Assembly: GCA_049273695.1 (NCBI GenBank)
Contig: JBASRE010000013.1
Coordinates: 1-64,000, forward strand
Direction of reading: 5' to 3'
Length of the DNA stretch: 64,000 bases
From: UBA11740 sp049273695
GTDB lineage: Bacteria; Acidobacteriota; Blastocatellia; Pyrinomonadales; Pyrinomonadaceae
Part shown: positions 1 to 6,990 of the stretch, in pieces
Layout: every line of letters begins with the position of its first letter
Numbering within the stretch: position 1 is the first letter of the stretch
Made by a program: the position numbers and the translations under genes
Notes under the pieces: generated by a model
Databases searched by the model: none
Told to the model about the DNA's origin: nothing
The model's input: the letters and a program-made list of their open reading frames with translations, nothing else

Positions 1-75
1 TTGTGTCATGCAGGTACTCTCTTTCCACGGCATCGGCTATCCTCCTCGGCTGAGAACGATAGTCGACTCTGAAAG

Positions 76-113
76 TGTTACCTATGTCTCCGAACGTCTG
101 TTACCTATGTGTC
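76..113. repeat. Short direct repeat, possible insertion-sequence end
   Basis: Two near-identical 15-base copies of TGTTACCTATGTSTC lie at 76-90 and 99-113. Spaced repeats of this kind resemble the end of an insertion sequence, but no transposase is in view and the window starts 75 bases upstream, so this is only a suggestion. Bases 133-180 contain a further small palindrome (CCTGCTCCGCAGG) and a GGCCTGCCCC-type repeat before the first gene. Confidence 0.3.
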
Positions 114-182
114 CAGTCTGTACATGCCCTCGCCTGCTCCGCAGGCTGAAAACGGTCAGGCACAAGGCCTGCCCCTACAACA

Positions 183-725
183 ATGACCAGTCAACTCGGC
201 CAACATTATCTGGAAGACGCGCTGCGAACCTTCCGCGAATACAAAAAGCTCGGCGAGCGAGCGTTCGCGCAAACCAGCGACGAAGATTTCTTTCGCACGA
301 TCGACGACGAGTCGAACAGCATCGCAGTCATCATCAAGCATATTGCCGGCAACATGCTTTCGCGCTGGACTGATTTCCTAACCACTGACGGCGAGAAGCC
401 GGAGCGCAATCGTGACATGGAATTCGTGATGCTGCCGGAAACAACGAAGGACGAGATGCTTGCGTACTGGGAGAAGGGTTGGAAATGCACGTTCGAGGCA
501 ATCGAACCGCTAACGCCTGACGATCTGATGCGCACGGTGAGGATTCGCAGTGAGGATCACACAGTCGTCCAGGCCATTAACCGGCAGATCGTTCATTACG
601 CGAATCACATCGGTCAGATTATCTATCTCGCGAAGCACTTTAAATCGAGCGAGTGGCAAAGCCTGAGCGTGCCAAAGAACAAGTCGGCAGGTACGCACGC
701 CTCTGGCGTGCAGTCGAAGAATTAA
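183..725 (+). CDS. DUF1572 / DinB-superfamily protein
   Basis: A 180-residue protein of the DUF1572 branch of the DinB fold, a four-helix bundle that usually binds a metal through histidines. The recognisable core runs through the NSIAVIIKHIAGNMLSRW segment near residues 45-62 and the HYANHIGQIIYLAKH segment near 140-154; both hold the histidines expected to bind metal. Members are often thiol-dependent enzymes or of unknown role, so no reaction is assigned. The last 12 or so residues (THASGVQSKN) are encoded by one arm of a palindromic repeat at 690-750, so the natural C terminus has been replaced or extended by repeat sequence. It starts at ATG 183 just after another small palindrome. A VOC gene follows on the same strand. 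Confidence 0.85.
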   Translation: MTSQLGQHYLEDALRTFREYKKLGERAFAQTSDEDFFRTIDDESNSIAVIIKHIAGNMLSRWTDFLTTDGEKPERNRDMEFVMLPETTKDEMLAYWEKGWKCTFEAIEPLTPDDLMRTVRIRSEDHTVVQAINRQIVHYANHIGQIIYLAKHFKSSEWQSLSVPKNKSAGTHASGVQSKN

Positions 726-750
726 TCAGCACGCCGGAGGCGTGCGTACC
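690..750. repeat. REP-like palindrome, family A (GGTACGCACGCC)
   Basis: The 22-base arm at 690-711 is the reverse complement of 729-750 apart from one base. The left arm encodes the C terminus of the DUF1572 gene and the right arm contains a spurious GTG upstream of the VOC start. A related palindrome lies in frame inside aroB at 63850-63895. Confidence 0.85.
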
Positions 751-753
751 GAG

Positions 754-1119
754 ATGGTCATATCACTTCATCACGTCAACGTAACGGTGCCCGCGGAACT
801 TGAAGCGGCGGCCAAACATTTTTACGTTGCGGTGATTGGTTTGAAACAGATCCCAAAACCGGCGACGTCGCGGCAAAGCGGAGCGTGGTACGAAATCGGT
901 GAAGCGCAATTGCACCTTTCGGTCAAAGACGAAGCACGCGAACAGCGCGGTTCCGGCCATGTCTGCTTCGCCATTTCTGACCTCGCGGAAGCTGAACAGA
1001 AATTCCGCGATGCCGGAGTCGAGATCATCCTCGACGCTGAACCGAACCCGAATTCGCCACGATTTTTTGTCCGCGATCCGGGCGGCAATCTGTTAGAGAT
1101 AGTTCAAGCCTCTGTGTAG
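754..1119 (+). CDS. VOC-family (glyoxalase-like) protein
   Basis: About 121 residues with one vicinal-oxygen-chelate module: the opening beta strand SLHHVNVTVP, a central GHVCFAISD strand and the closing strand RDPGGNLLEIVQ. The conserved His near residue 6 and the terminal Glu of NLLEI are the usual metal ligands, and the pair of beta-alpha-beta units is complete. VOC proteins include dioxygenases, glyoxalases and epimerases; the exact activity cannot be read from the sequence. I chose ATG 754 because the upstream in-frame GTG 742 lies in the palindromic repeat. It sits beside a RidA gene in the tryptophan/anthranilate island, so a role in detoxifying or rearranging a pathway intermediate is possible but unproven. 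Confidence 0.8.
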   Translation: MVISLHHVNVTVPAELEAAAKHFYVAVIGLKQIPKPATSRQSGAWYEIGEAQLHLSVKDEAREQRGSGHVCFAISDLAEAEQKFRDAGVEIILDAEPNPNSPRFFVRDPGGNLLEIVQASV

Positions 1120-1187
1120 CTCTGTGGTCCTCTGTCTTTGTGGTAAGAGACGATCAGTTACCACAGAGGCACAGAGAACCACAGAGG
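1120..1187. repeat. Inverted repeat (CACAGAGG type)
   Basis: The arm at 1120-1145 (CTCTGTGGTCCTCTGT) is largely complementary to 1158-1187 (ACCACAGAGGCACAGAG), giving a long imperfect hairpin between the VOC and RidA genes. Confidence 0.7.
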
Positions 1188-1203
1188 TTCACTGAGAAAA
1201 CGT

Positions 1204-1602
1204 ATGGCCTTCACATTCATTAATCCCGAATCACTCGGCGCGCCGCGTGGCTATTCAAATGGCGTAATTACGGATGCTGGCGGCCGCTTACTTTTCATCG
1301 CGGGACAGATCGGCTGGGATCGGGAACAACAGATCGTCAGCGATGATGTCGTAGAGCAGTTCGATCTCGCGCTGGCGAATGTGATTGCGGTCGTCAATGA
1401 AGCCGGGGGACGATCGGATCAAATCGCGCGACTGATTATTTACGTCACCGACAAGAATGAATACCGCGATCGAACGAAGGAAATCGGTGAGCGTTATCGC
1501 GCACGCATGGACAAACATTTTCCGGCGATGGTTCTGGTCGAGGTGAAGAGCCTTTTGGAAGACCGCGCCAAAGTTGAAATCGAAGCAACGGCTGTTCTGT
1601 AG
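1204..1602 (+). CDS. RidA/YjgF family enamine-imine deaminase
   Basis: A 132-residue RidA-fold protein. RidA enzymes hydrolyse reactive enamines and imines to the keto form plus ammonia and act as trimers in the cytosol. The family signature is seen in FIAGQIGWD near residue 32, the NVIAVVNEAGG helix and the closing PAMVLVEVKSL and AKVEIEATAVL strands. The Arg normally binding the substrate carboxylate near residue 105 (consensus R-x-A) is replaced in part here by the FPAMVLVEV context, so substrate choice is open. The TAG stop is the first base set of a palindrome (1602-1621). In this island RidA is a good candidate to deaminate the enamine/imine formed when 2-aminobenzoyl-CoA is dearomatised; that link is inference. 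Confidence 0.9.
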   Translation: MAFTFINPESLGAPRGYSNGVITDAGGRLLFIAGQIGWDREQQIVSDDVVEQFDLALANVIAVVNEAGGRSDQIARLIIYVTDKNEYRDRTKEIGERYRARMDKHFPAMVLVEVKSLLEDRAKVEIEATAVL

Positions 1603-1729
1603 CGCAAGTTGTAACTTGCGCAGAACATGGCACAGACTTGTAGCGCAGGTTGTTAACTTGCGCAGAACAGTGGCACAGACTTCAGTCTGTGATACCGGTT
1701 TGGGAATCACAGACTGAAGTCTGTGCCAC
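1602..1729. repeat. Cluster of three palindromes (families B and C)
   Basis: Two GCGCAAGTTGTTAACTTGCGC-type palindromes (1602-1621 and 1643-1663) are followed by an inverted pair GTGGCACAGACTTCAGTCTG at 1670-1693 and its complement at 1706-1729. The second pair recurs almost unchanged at 39819-39878, and the first palindrome recurs at 13640-13660. Confidence 0.9.
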
Positions 1730-1731
1730 TA

Positions 1732-2802
1732 ATGAACATGAATATGAAACGGTGCCCCACATGCAGTCGCGTTTACGATGATCTGGGCCTGCGGTTCTGT
1801 CTCGATGACGGGACGGAGTTGGTCAACAAGCCTTTGGAGACGCCGGCCCCGCCGACTCTTGCAATGGAGTCAGCGCCCGAAAGCCAGCCAACAATCAGCG
1901 GGTTCCAACCTCCGCCGCCACCGTTTACCCCCACGCCGAATGTCTCTGCATTCAAGAACAAGCGTCAACGAAATCTAATCATCTGGATTGTCATCCTCGC
2001 TCTGGGCCTGCCTTTTATCGGCGGTGTGATTGCTGCCGGATGGATGAAGTTTAACAAGCAGCCGCTGACCTGGCGTCTGGTTTTGGAAGTCGATTCCAGT
2101 GCACCCGACCGAAGCGCCGCGGTAAGACAAACCGTACAAGTGATCGACAGCCGACTCGACGGGTTAGGAGTGGCGAACTACGACGTTCGACCTGAGGGCG
2201 ATCCCGCCAACGGACGAATCGTAATTAAACTGCCGGCCACCAACGATCCCGAGCGTATAAAGCGAGTCATCAGCACCTGGGGAAAACTTGAGCTCGTTCA
2301 CGTCATCAGTCCGCCGAGCCCGATGCCGATCCAGACATTCGTGACCCGCGAAGAAGCCGGCGCATCGTTCGCATCAGCCGGCAGTACGGACCAGACCCGC
2401 CGCGTGCTGCCGTACCCCGATCGCGACGAAGTCAATAGCTCAACAGCCGGAAAATGGGTCGTGGTTAAGTCTCCGCCGATTATCACGGGGAGCGATCTCC
2501 GAACAGCTGCGGCAGTGGCCGACCCAGGTGGCGGCAAAGGGAATTACTCAGTTACCTTTTCGTTGAAACCTGATGGAGCGGCAAAGTTTGGCGCGTGGAC
2601 CGGCTCCAACATCAACGAATACCTCGGCGTAGTCCTAAACGACGAAGTTAAGTCGATCGCCTACATCAAGTCACGGATTGAGGATCAAGGCGAAATCAGC
2701 GGCCGTTTTACGAAACAATCGGCTGAAGATCTTGCTTTAATCTTAAGGGCGGGCGCGCTGCCGGTCCCGGTGAGATTCGTTCAGGAGACCGTGAACAAAT
2801 AA
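1732..2802 (+). CDS. Zinc-ribbon membrane protein with SecD-like periplasmic domain
   Basis: About 356 residues. The N terminus is a small zinc ribbon (CPTCSRVY then FCLDDGTEL), followed by a proline-rich linker and one membrane segment (NLIIWIVILALGLPFIGGVI, about residues 82-102). The rest, outside the membrane, resembles the P1 head/base of SecD: a VIDSRLDGLGV strand-helix, IVIKLPATNDPERIKRVI, and a final YSVTFSLKPDGAAKF ... AEDLALILRAGALPVPV stretch typical of SecD. The six-helix SecD membrane bundle is absent, so this is not a complete translocon subunit. It may be a stand-alone relative or a sensor using the same fold. The start is uncertain: ATG codons at 1732, 1738 and 1744 are in frame and the GTG at 1723 lies in a repeat. 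Confidence 0.75.
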   Translation: MNMNMKRCPTCSRVYDDLGLRFCLDDGTELVNKPLETPAPPTLAMESAPESQPTISGFQPPPPPFTPTPNVSAFKNKRQRNLIIWIVILALGLPFIGGVIAAGWMKFNKQPLTWRLVLEVDSSAPDRSAAVRQTVQVIDSRLDGLGVANYDVRPEGDPANGRIVIKLPATNDPERIKRVISTWGKLELVHVISPPSPMPIQTFVTREEAGASFASAGSTDQTRRVLPYPDRDEVNSSTAGKWVVVKSPPIITGSDLRTAAAVADPGGGKGNYSVTFSLKPDGAAKFGAWTGSNINEYLGVVLNDEVKSIAYIKSRIEDQGEISGRFTKQSAEDLALILRAGALPVPVRFVQETVNK

Positions 2803-2811
2803 CTTAATGGA

Positions 2812-3603
2812 ATGAACACTCCGAAAAGTTTTCTATACGAACAGCGAGACGGTGTCGGCACGATCACTTTGAATCGTCCCGAACGTTTGAATGCAATCAC
2901 GTTCGAGGTCTATCACGAGCTGACGGATTTCATCGCACAGCTGCGCGACGAAAAAGATCTGCGCGTTGTCGTGATCACCGGCGCGGGCCGCGCGTTCTGC
3001 TCGGGCGGCGATGTCGTGGACATCATCGGCGAACTGACTGGTCGCGACGCCGAAGGGCTGCTTCAGTTCACGCGGCTGACGTGCGAGCTGATTCACAATA
3101 TGCGCGCGCTGCCGAAACCGATTATCGCCAGCTTGAATGGCACAGTTGCGGGCGCCGGCGCATGCATCGCGCTGGCTTCAGACATTCGGATTGCTGCTGA
3201 AGAAGCGAAGATTGCTTTCATCTTTGTGAAGGTTGGACTGGCCGGCACCGACATGGGCGCGACTTATCTTCTGCCCCGCGTCGTGGGTCTCGCGAAGGCA
3301 ACCGAGTTGTTAATGACGGGCGACTTTACGGAAGCGGCCGAAGCCGAGCGGATTGGCCTGTACAATCGTGTCGTGCCGCGCGATCAACTTGAAACCGCTA
3401 CGCGCGAATTCGCTGAGAAACTTGCGCGCGGTCCGGCGTTGGGGATTGCGAAGACGAAAGAGATGCTGAATCGCGAAATGCACATGGGATTTGATGCAGC
3501 CCTGGAAGCCGAAGCCGTCGCGCAAGCCTTGTGCATGCAGACGCCGGATTTCAAAGAAGCCCACGCGGCGTTCATTGAGAAGCGGCCGGCAAAATTTGAG
3601 TGA
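2812..3603 (+). CDS. Enoyl-CoA hydratase/isomerase family protein
   Basis: A 263-residue crotonase-fold enzyme acting on a CoA thioester in the cytosol. The oxyanion-hole segments are visible: ITGAGRAFCSGGDV near residue 57-70 and SLNGTVAGAGACIALASDIR near 105-125. The second active-site region reads GLAGTDMGATYLLPRVVG, with Asp rather than the Glu of classical hydratases, as in PaaG-type isomerases and hydratases of aromatic-CoA pathways. It starts 10 bases after the SecD-like gene. With the acyl-CoA dehydrogenase, ligase and FAD monooxygenase nearby, it probably takes part in beta-oxidation-like steps after dearomatisation of 2-aminobenzoyl-CoA. The exact step is inference. Confidence 0.9.
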   Translation: MNTPKSFLYEQRDGVGTITLNRPERLNAITFEVYHELTDFIAQLRDEKDLRVVVITGAGRAFCSGGDVVDIIGELTGRDAEGLLQFTRLTCELIHNMRALPKPIIASLNGTVAGAGACIALASDIRIAAEEAKIAFIFVKVGLAGTDMGATYLLPRVVGLAKATELLMTGDFTEAAEAERIGLYNRVVPRDQLETATREFAEKLARGPALGIAKTKEMLNREMHMGFDAALEAEAVAQALCMQTPDFKEAHAAFIEKRPAKFE

Positions 3604-4268
3604 TTTGGAGTGCGCCGGCAGAGCGAAGCGGCGACGGCGCTTTGGATTTACCGCAAAATGACGGCTCCCCAACGGATCACTTGGCCACATGCTCCGCAAC
3701 ATCAATTGTCCGCCCGCGGCACTTACATTGTCACAGCGGGCACCTATCAGAAAGCGCACCACTTTCGTGAACGCAAGCGACTGAACGTACTGCATCGCGG
3801 TTTACTTTCGGTAGCTCAAGAATTTGGTTGGCGGTTGGAGGCTTGGGCCGTCTTTTCGAATCACTATCATTTCGTGGCGCACTCGCCGGACGACGGCGCC
3901 GACAATCTTGCCCAAATGCTAGGTTTGCTCCATGAGAAAACAGCAAAATGGATTAACAGAATCGATAACTCGGCAGGCCGGGAGGTCTGGCACAATTTCT
4001 GGGAAACCAAACTTACCCACAAAAATTCCTATCTTGCCAGACTCAACTACGTGCATCAGAATCCCGTGAAGCACGGATTGGTTCATGTTGCTAACCAGTA
4101 TCCCTGGTGTTCGGCGGGCTGGTTTGAGCGAACCGCGCGACCGGCGCAGGTGAAAACGATTTATGGTTTCAAAACAGACAAGCTAAAAGTGCTGGATGAT
4201 TTTGAAGTTTCGCTGGGTTGACGATCCAAAGCGCCGTCGTCGCTTCGCTTTGCCGGCGCACTCCAAAT
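3603..4268. mobile_element. RAYT transposon with 45-base terminal inverted repeats
   Basis: The left end (3603-3647, starting ATTTGGAGTGCGCCGGC) and the right end (4224-4268) are reverse complements at 43 of 45 positions. They enclose a single IS200-like transposase gene. The same ends flank two shorter sequences without a transposase (11577-11806 and 32483-32639), as expected for a REP-associated tyrosine transposase that moves its own palindromes. The element separates the enoyl-CoA hydratase gene from the acyl-CoA dehydrogenase gene, with only one base between its right end and the dehydrogenase ATG. Confidence 0.9.
3658..4221 (+). CDS. REP-associated tyrosine transposase (RAYT)
   Basis: About 187 residues of the IS200/Y1 transposase fold in its RAYT (TnpA_REP) form, a single-strand nuclease that recognises palindromic DNA. 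The HUH metal-binding pair is seen in NHYHFVAH, and the catalytic tyrosine region in the helix SYLARLNYVHQNPVKHGLV, which also carries the RAYT signature NPVKHGLV. The C terminus ends with the YPWCSAGWF motif common in the family. I start at ATG 3658; the earlier GTG 3610 is inside the left inverted repeat. No strong ribosome site is visible, which would keep expression low. It is alone between its inverted repeats. Confidence 0.9.
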   Translation: MTAPQRITWPHAPQHQLSARGTYIVTAGTYQKAHHFRERKRLNVLHRGLLSVAQEFGWRLEAWAVFSNHYHFVAHSPDDGADNLAQMLGLLHEKTAKWINRIDNSAGREVWHNFWETKLTHKNSYLARLNYVHQNPVKHGLVHVANQYPWCSAGWFERTARPAQVKTIYGFKTDKLKVLDDFEVSLG

Positions 4269-4269
4269 A

Positions 4270-5424
4270 ATGGATAGCTTCATCGACACAATTCCATTCT
4301 TCACGTCACCACAACGCTCCCTCGCTGCGCGCGTCGAGGAATTCACCAGCCGCGAAATCGAACCGCGCGCGCGCGCCGACGAAGGTGACGTTGAAGCAGC
4401 GTTGCGATCGTACGTTCGGCTGTTGAGTGAGCAAGATTTGCTCCGCTACGCAGTTGCCGCACCCGGAGAACGTTTTGATCTGCGCGCGTTCTGCGTCATT
4501 CGCGAGACGCTTTCGTACTCATCGGCCCTGGCGGATCTCGCGTTTGTGATGCAGGGACTGGGCACGTATGCGATTAGCCTTGCCGCCACGGAACATGTGC
4601 GAGATTTCTGGTTGGATCGAGCGCGCAATGGACAAGCAATTGCGGCTTTCGCGCTCACCGAACCTGACGCAGGCTCAGACGTGTCGGCTTTAAAAACCGA
4701 AGCACGACGCGAAGGCGACGGTTTCATCATCAACGGCCGCAAACGCTTCATCTCAAACGCCGGCGTCGCCGATTTCTACACCGTGTTCGCTCGCACGGGC
4801 ACGCGCGAAGACGGTCGCGCTGAGATCTCCGCATTCATCGTGAGCGCGCGCATGCCCGGATTCAGCATTGCGGAACGGACTGAGATGATCGCGCCGCACC
4901 CAATTGGCGAACTGGAATTCAAAGACTGTCGCGTGCCGGCCGAAGATATGATCGGAAATCAGGGTGACGGGCTGCGCCTCGCGCTGCAAACGCTCGACAT
5001 GTTTCGCGCGAGCGTCGGCGCGGCCGCATGCGGCATGGCGCGCCGGGCCCTGGACGAAAGCGTGAAATATGCGAAAACGCGCGAGCAGTTCGGTAAACCG
5101 TTGTCCGGCCATCAGCTGATCCAGGAAAAGCTGGCGGACATGATTACTGAGCTCGACGCGGCCCGTCTGCTGGTGTATCGCGCCGCGTACTTGAAAGACG
5201 CGGGCGACGAACGTTCGACGCGTGAAGCCAGTGAAGCAAAACTATTCGCCACTGAAGCGGCCGGACGCATCATCGATCAGGCCGTGCAGATTCATGGCGG
5301 CAGCGGGCTCGTGCGCGGATCAGTAGTTGAGCGGCTGTATCGCGACGTGCGTGCGCTGCGGATTTACGAAGGAACTTCAGAGATTCAAAAGCTCGTGATC
5401 GCCAATCAACTCTTGAAAGAGTGA
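4270..5424 (+). CDS. Acyl-CoA dehydrogenase
   Basis: A 384-residue FAD-dependent acyl-CoA dehydrogenase of normal length. Signatures: FALTEPDAGSDVSALKT (flavin and substrate site, near residue 120-137), KRFISNAGVADFY, a C-terminal helical domain with REQFGKPLSGHQLIQ, and VQIHGGSGLVRG. The catalytic base is expected at the Glu of RIYEGTSEIQK near the C terminus, the position used by short-chain enzymes. It oxidises a CoA thioester at the alpha-beta bond and passes electrons to ETF. Its ATG abuts the right end of the RAYT element, so any native promoter or ribosome site has been displaced. In context it would serve the ring-derived CoA intermediates; the substrate is inferred. Confidence 0.92.
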   Translation: MDSFIDTIPFFTSPQRSLAARVEEFTSREIEPRARADEGDVEAALRSYVRLLSEQDLLRYAVAAPGERFDLRAFCVIRETLSYSSALADLAFVMQGLGTYAISLAATEHVRDFWLDRARNGQAIAAFALTEPDAGSDVSALKTEARREGDGFIINGRKRFISNAGVADFYTVFARTGTREDGRAEISAFIVSARMPGFSIAERTEMIAPHPIGELEFKDCRVPAEDMIGNQGDGLRLALQTLDMFRASVGAAACGMARRALDESVKYAKTREQFGKPLSGHQLIQEKLADMITELDAARLLVYRAAYLKDAGDERSTREASEAKLFATEAAGRIIDQAVQIHGGSGLVRGSVVERLYRDVRALRIYEGTSEIQKLVIANQLLKE

Positions 5425-5434
5425 CGAGGACTCG

Positions 5435-6919
5435 ATGGAGCATGACGGTCTAATCCCCCCCTCTCCGCGTGCGGAGAGGGGGTCGGGGGGAGAGGTTGAG
5501 CGCGGACTCAACCCCACCCCCATCCCCTCCCCGCTTGCGGGGAGGGGCAAACCGCCTCCGATCCAAACTCAGCTCGCGCGCCGGCTAACTATGTTCGACG
5601 CCACGATGATCGTCATGGGCGGAATCATCGGCGCGGGCATCTTCACTAACCCTTACGTCGTTGCTCAATTAGTTCATTCCACGACGTTGATTCTCGGCGT
5701 GTGGATCGCGGGCGGGCTGATTGCGCTGGCCGGCGCGTTCATTTACGCGGAGCTTTCATCGCAGGTTTCCGAGACGGGCGGGCAGTACGTTTATCTGCGC
5801 GACGCGATGCACCCGGTCGTCGGCTTTGTTTACGGCTGGAGCATGCTGTTCGTGATTCAGACGGGAGCGATGGCGGCCGTCGCGCTCATCTTCGCTAATC
5901 ATGTATTTGCCGTCGCCGGCGTGACGGCCAGCGAGTGGAGCGCGGCATTGCTGGCCGCGTCAGCTCTAATTCTTTTGACGATCGTGAACTGCATCGGCGT
6001 GCGCGCGGGCACGTTTACGCAGAACACATTTATGATTCTTAAGCTCGTCGCGATTGCCGCGCTTGTCGTCCTCGGCCTGGCCTTAGCGACTCCGGCGTCC
6101 ACGGAAGTCAGCGCCGTCGCGCCTGGCGGAAGCACCTGGCAGACCTTGATCGCGTTCGGCGCAGCTTTGATCCCCGCGCAGTTCGCCTACGGCGGTTGGC
6201 AAACGTCCTGCTATGTCGCGGGTGAAGTGCGCGAGCCGCGCAAGACTCTGCCGCGCGCTCTGTTGATCGGCGTCGTGGGAGTGATCATCGTTTACCTTTC
6301 AGTGAATTTTGTCTGCGTGTATGTGCTCGGTCCGGAGATGTTGGCCAAAACGAAGACGCCGGCGTCCGCAATCATGGGGCTGGCGCTCGGCGACAAAGGC
6401 GCGCGCTTCATCGCCGCCGGCATCGCAATCTCGACCATTGGGTTCCTGAGCCAGAGTATGCTGACCGCGCCGCGAGTTTATTTCGCGATGGCTGAAGACG
6501 GTCTGTTCTTCAAGCGTCTGGCGTCGTTGAACAGCGCGCGCGTTCCGGCATTTGCGATTGCCTTGCAGGGCGGATTGGCGGCGGCCATCGCTTTGGTGGG
6601 CAGCCGCTACGAACAGATTTTGAACTATGCGGTCTCGGTCGATGTCGTCTCGTTCGGGATGACTGCAGCTTGTGTGTTCGTGTTCCGCAGACGGCTTCGC
6701 GCCGGCGCTGATGTGTTTCGCATTCCCGGACATCCGTTCACGACGCTTTTCTTCATCGGCATGTGTGCCGTAATAACGTTCAGTATGATCTATAAGTATC
6801 CGCGGAACAGCGCGATCAGTTTTGGGATTATGTTTCTGGGCGTACCGGCGTATTTTCTTTGGGCGAGGCGCCGTGTCAGAACCGAGAGCGGTAGCGACCG
6901 GATCGACGCACAACTTTGA
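5435..6919 (+). CDS. APC-family amino acid permease with repeat-encoded termini
   Basis: A 494-residue, roughly 12-helix permease of the amino acid-polyamine-organocation superfamily. The core begins at QLARRLTMFDATMIVMGGII, whose GGIIGAGIF motif is the unwound helix 1 that binds substrate; FAYGGWQTSCYVAGEVREP marks the helix 6 region. Residues 7-40 are encoded by a GC-rich palindromic repeat (5453-5551), and the last residues (RTESGSDRIDAQL) by another (6873-6984), so both ends of the protein are repeat-derived. The start may be ATG 5435, or translation could begin at ATG 5591 and lose the amphipathic lead-in. It lies 10 bases after the dehydrogenase stop. Tryptophan, kynurenine or anthranilate uptake is a reasonable guess from position. 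Confidence 0.88.
   Translation: MEHDGLIPPSPRAERGSGGEVERGLNPTPIPSPLAGRGKPPPIQTQLARRLTMFDATMIVMGGIIGAGIFTNPYVVAQLVHSTTLILGVWIAGGLIALAGAFIYAELSSQVSETGGQYVYLRDAMHPVVGFVYGWSMLFVIQTGAMAAVALIFANHVFAVAGVTASEWSAALLAASALILLTIVNCIGVRAGTFTQNTFMILKLVAIAALVVLGLALATPASTEVSAVAPGGSTWQTLIAFGAALIPAQFAYGGWQTSCYVAGEVREPRKTLPRALLIGVVGVIIVYLSVNFVCVYVLGPEMLAKTKTPASAIMGLALGDKGARFIAAGIAISTIGFLSQSMLTAPRVYFAMAEDGLFFKRLASLNSARVPAFAIALQGGLAAAIALVGSRYEQILNYAVSVDVVSFGMTAACVFVFRRRLRAGADVFRIPGHPFTTLFFIGMCAVITFSMIYKYPRNSAISFGIMFLGVPAYFLWARRRVRTESGSDRIDAQL
5453..5551. repeat. GC-rich palindromic repeat, family D, copy 1
   Basis: Two hairpins (CTCTCCGCGTGCGGAGAG and CCCTCCCCGCTTGCGGGGAGGG) joined by a GGTTGAG...CTCAACC pair. 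The same arrangement occurs at 9406-9500 inside the Hint domain of the FAD monooxygenase, and a half-copy lies near 16906-16942. This copy is translated as the N terminus of the permease. Confidence 0.9.
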
Positions 6920-6984
6920 ATTTAGCAGCGACTTTCTTTTCAGTTGGATAATGATCCGGTCGCTACCGCTCTCGGTACTGACAC
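6873..6984. repeat. Inverted repeat family E (GAGAGCGGTAGCGACCGG)
   Basis: A 32-base arm at 6873-6904 is repeated in reverse complement at 6953-6984, with 48 bases between. The left arm contributes the last residues of the permease and the right arm ends six bases before the aminotransferase ATG. A related GTCAGTACCGGTAGCGGG sequence lies upstream of rpoD. Confidence 0.9.
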
Positions 6985-6990
6985 GAAGCA

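Noticed and set aside
8..373. 121-residue open frame at the window start
   Set aside because: It overlaps the DUF1572 gene in another frame and crosses the short direct repeats; no domain is visible.
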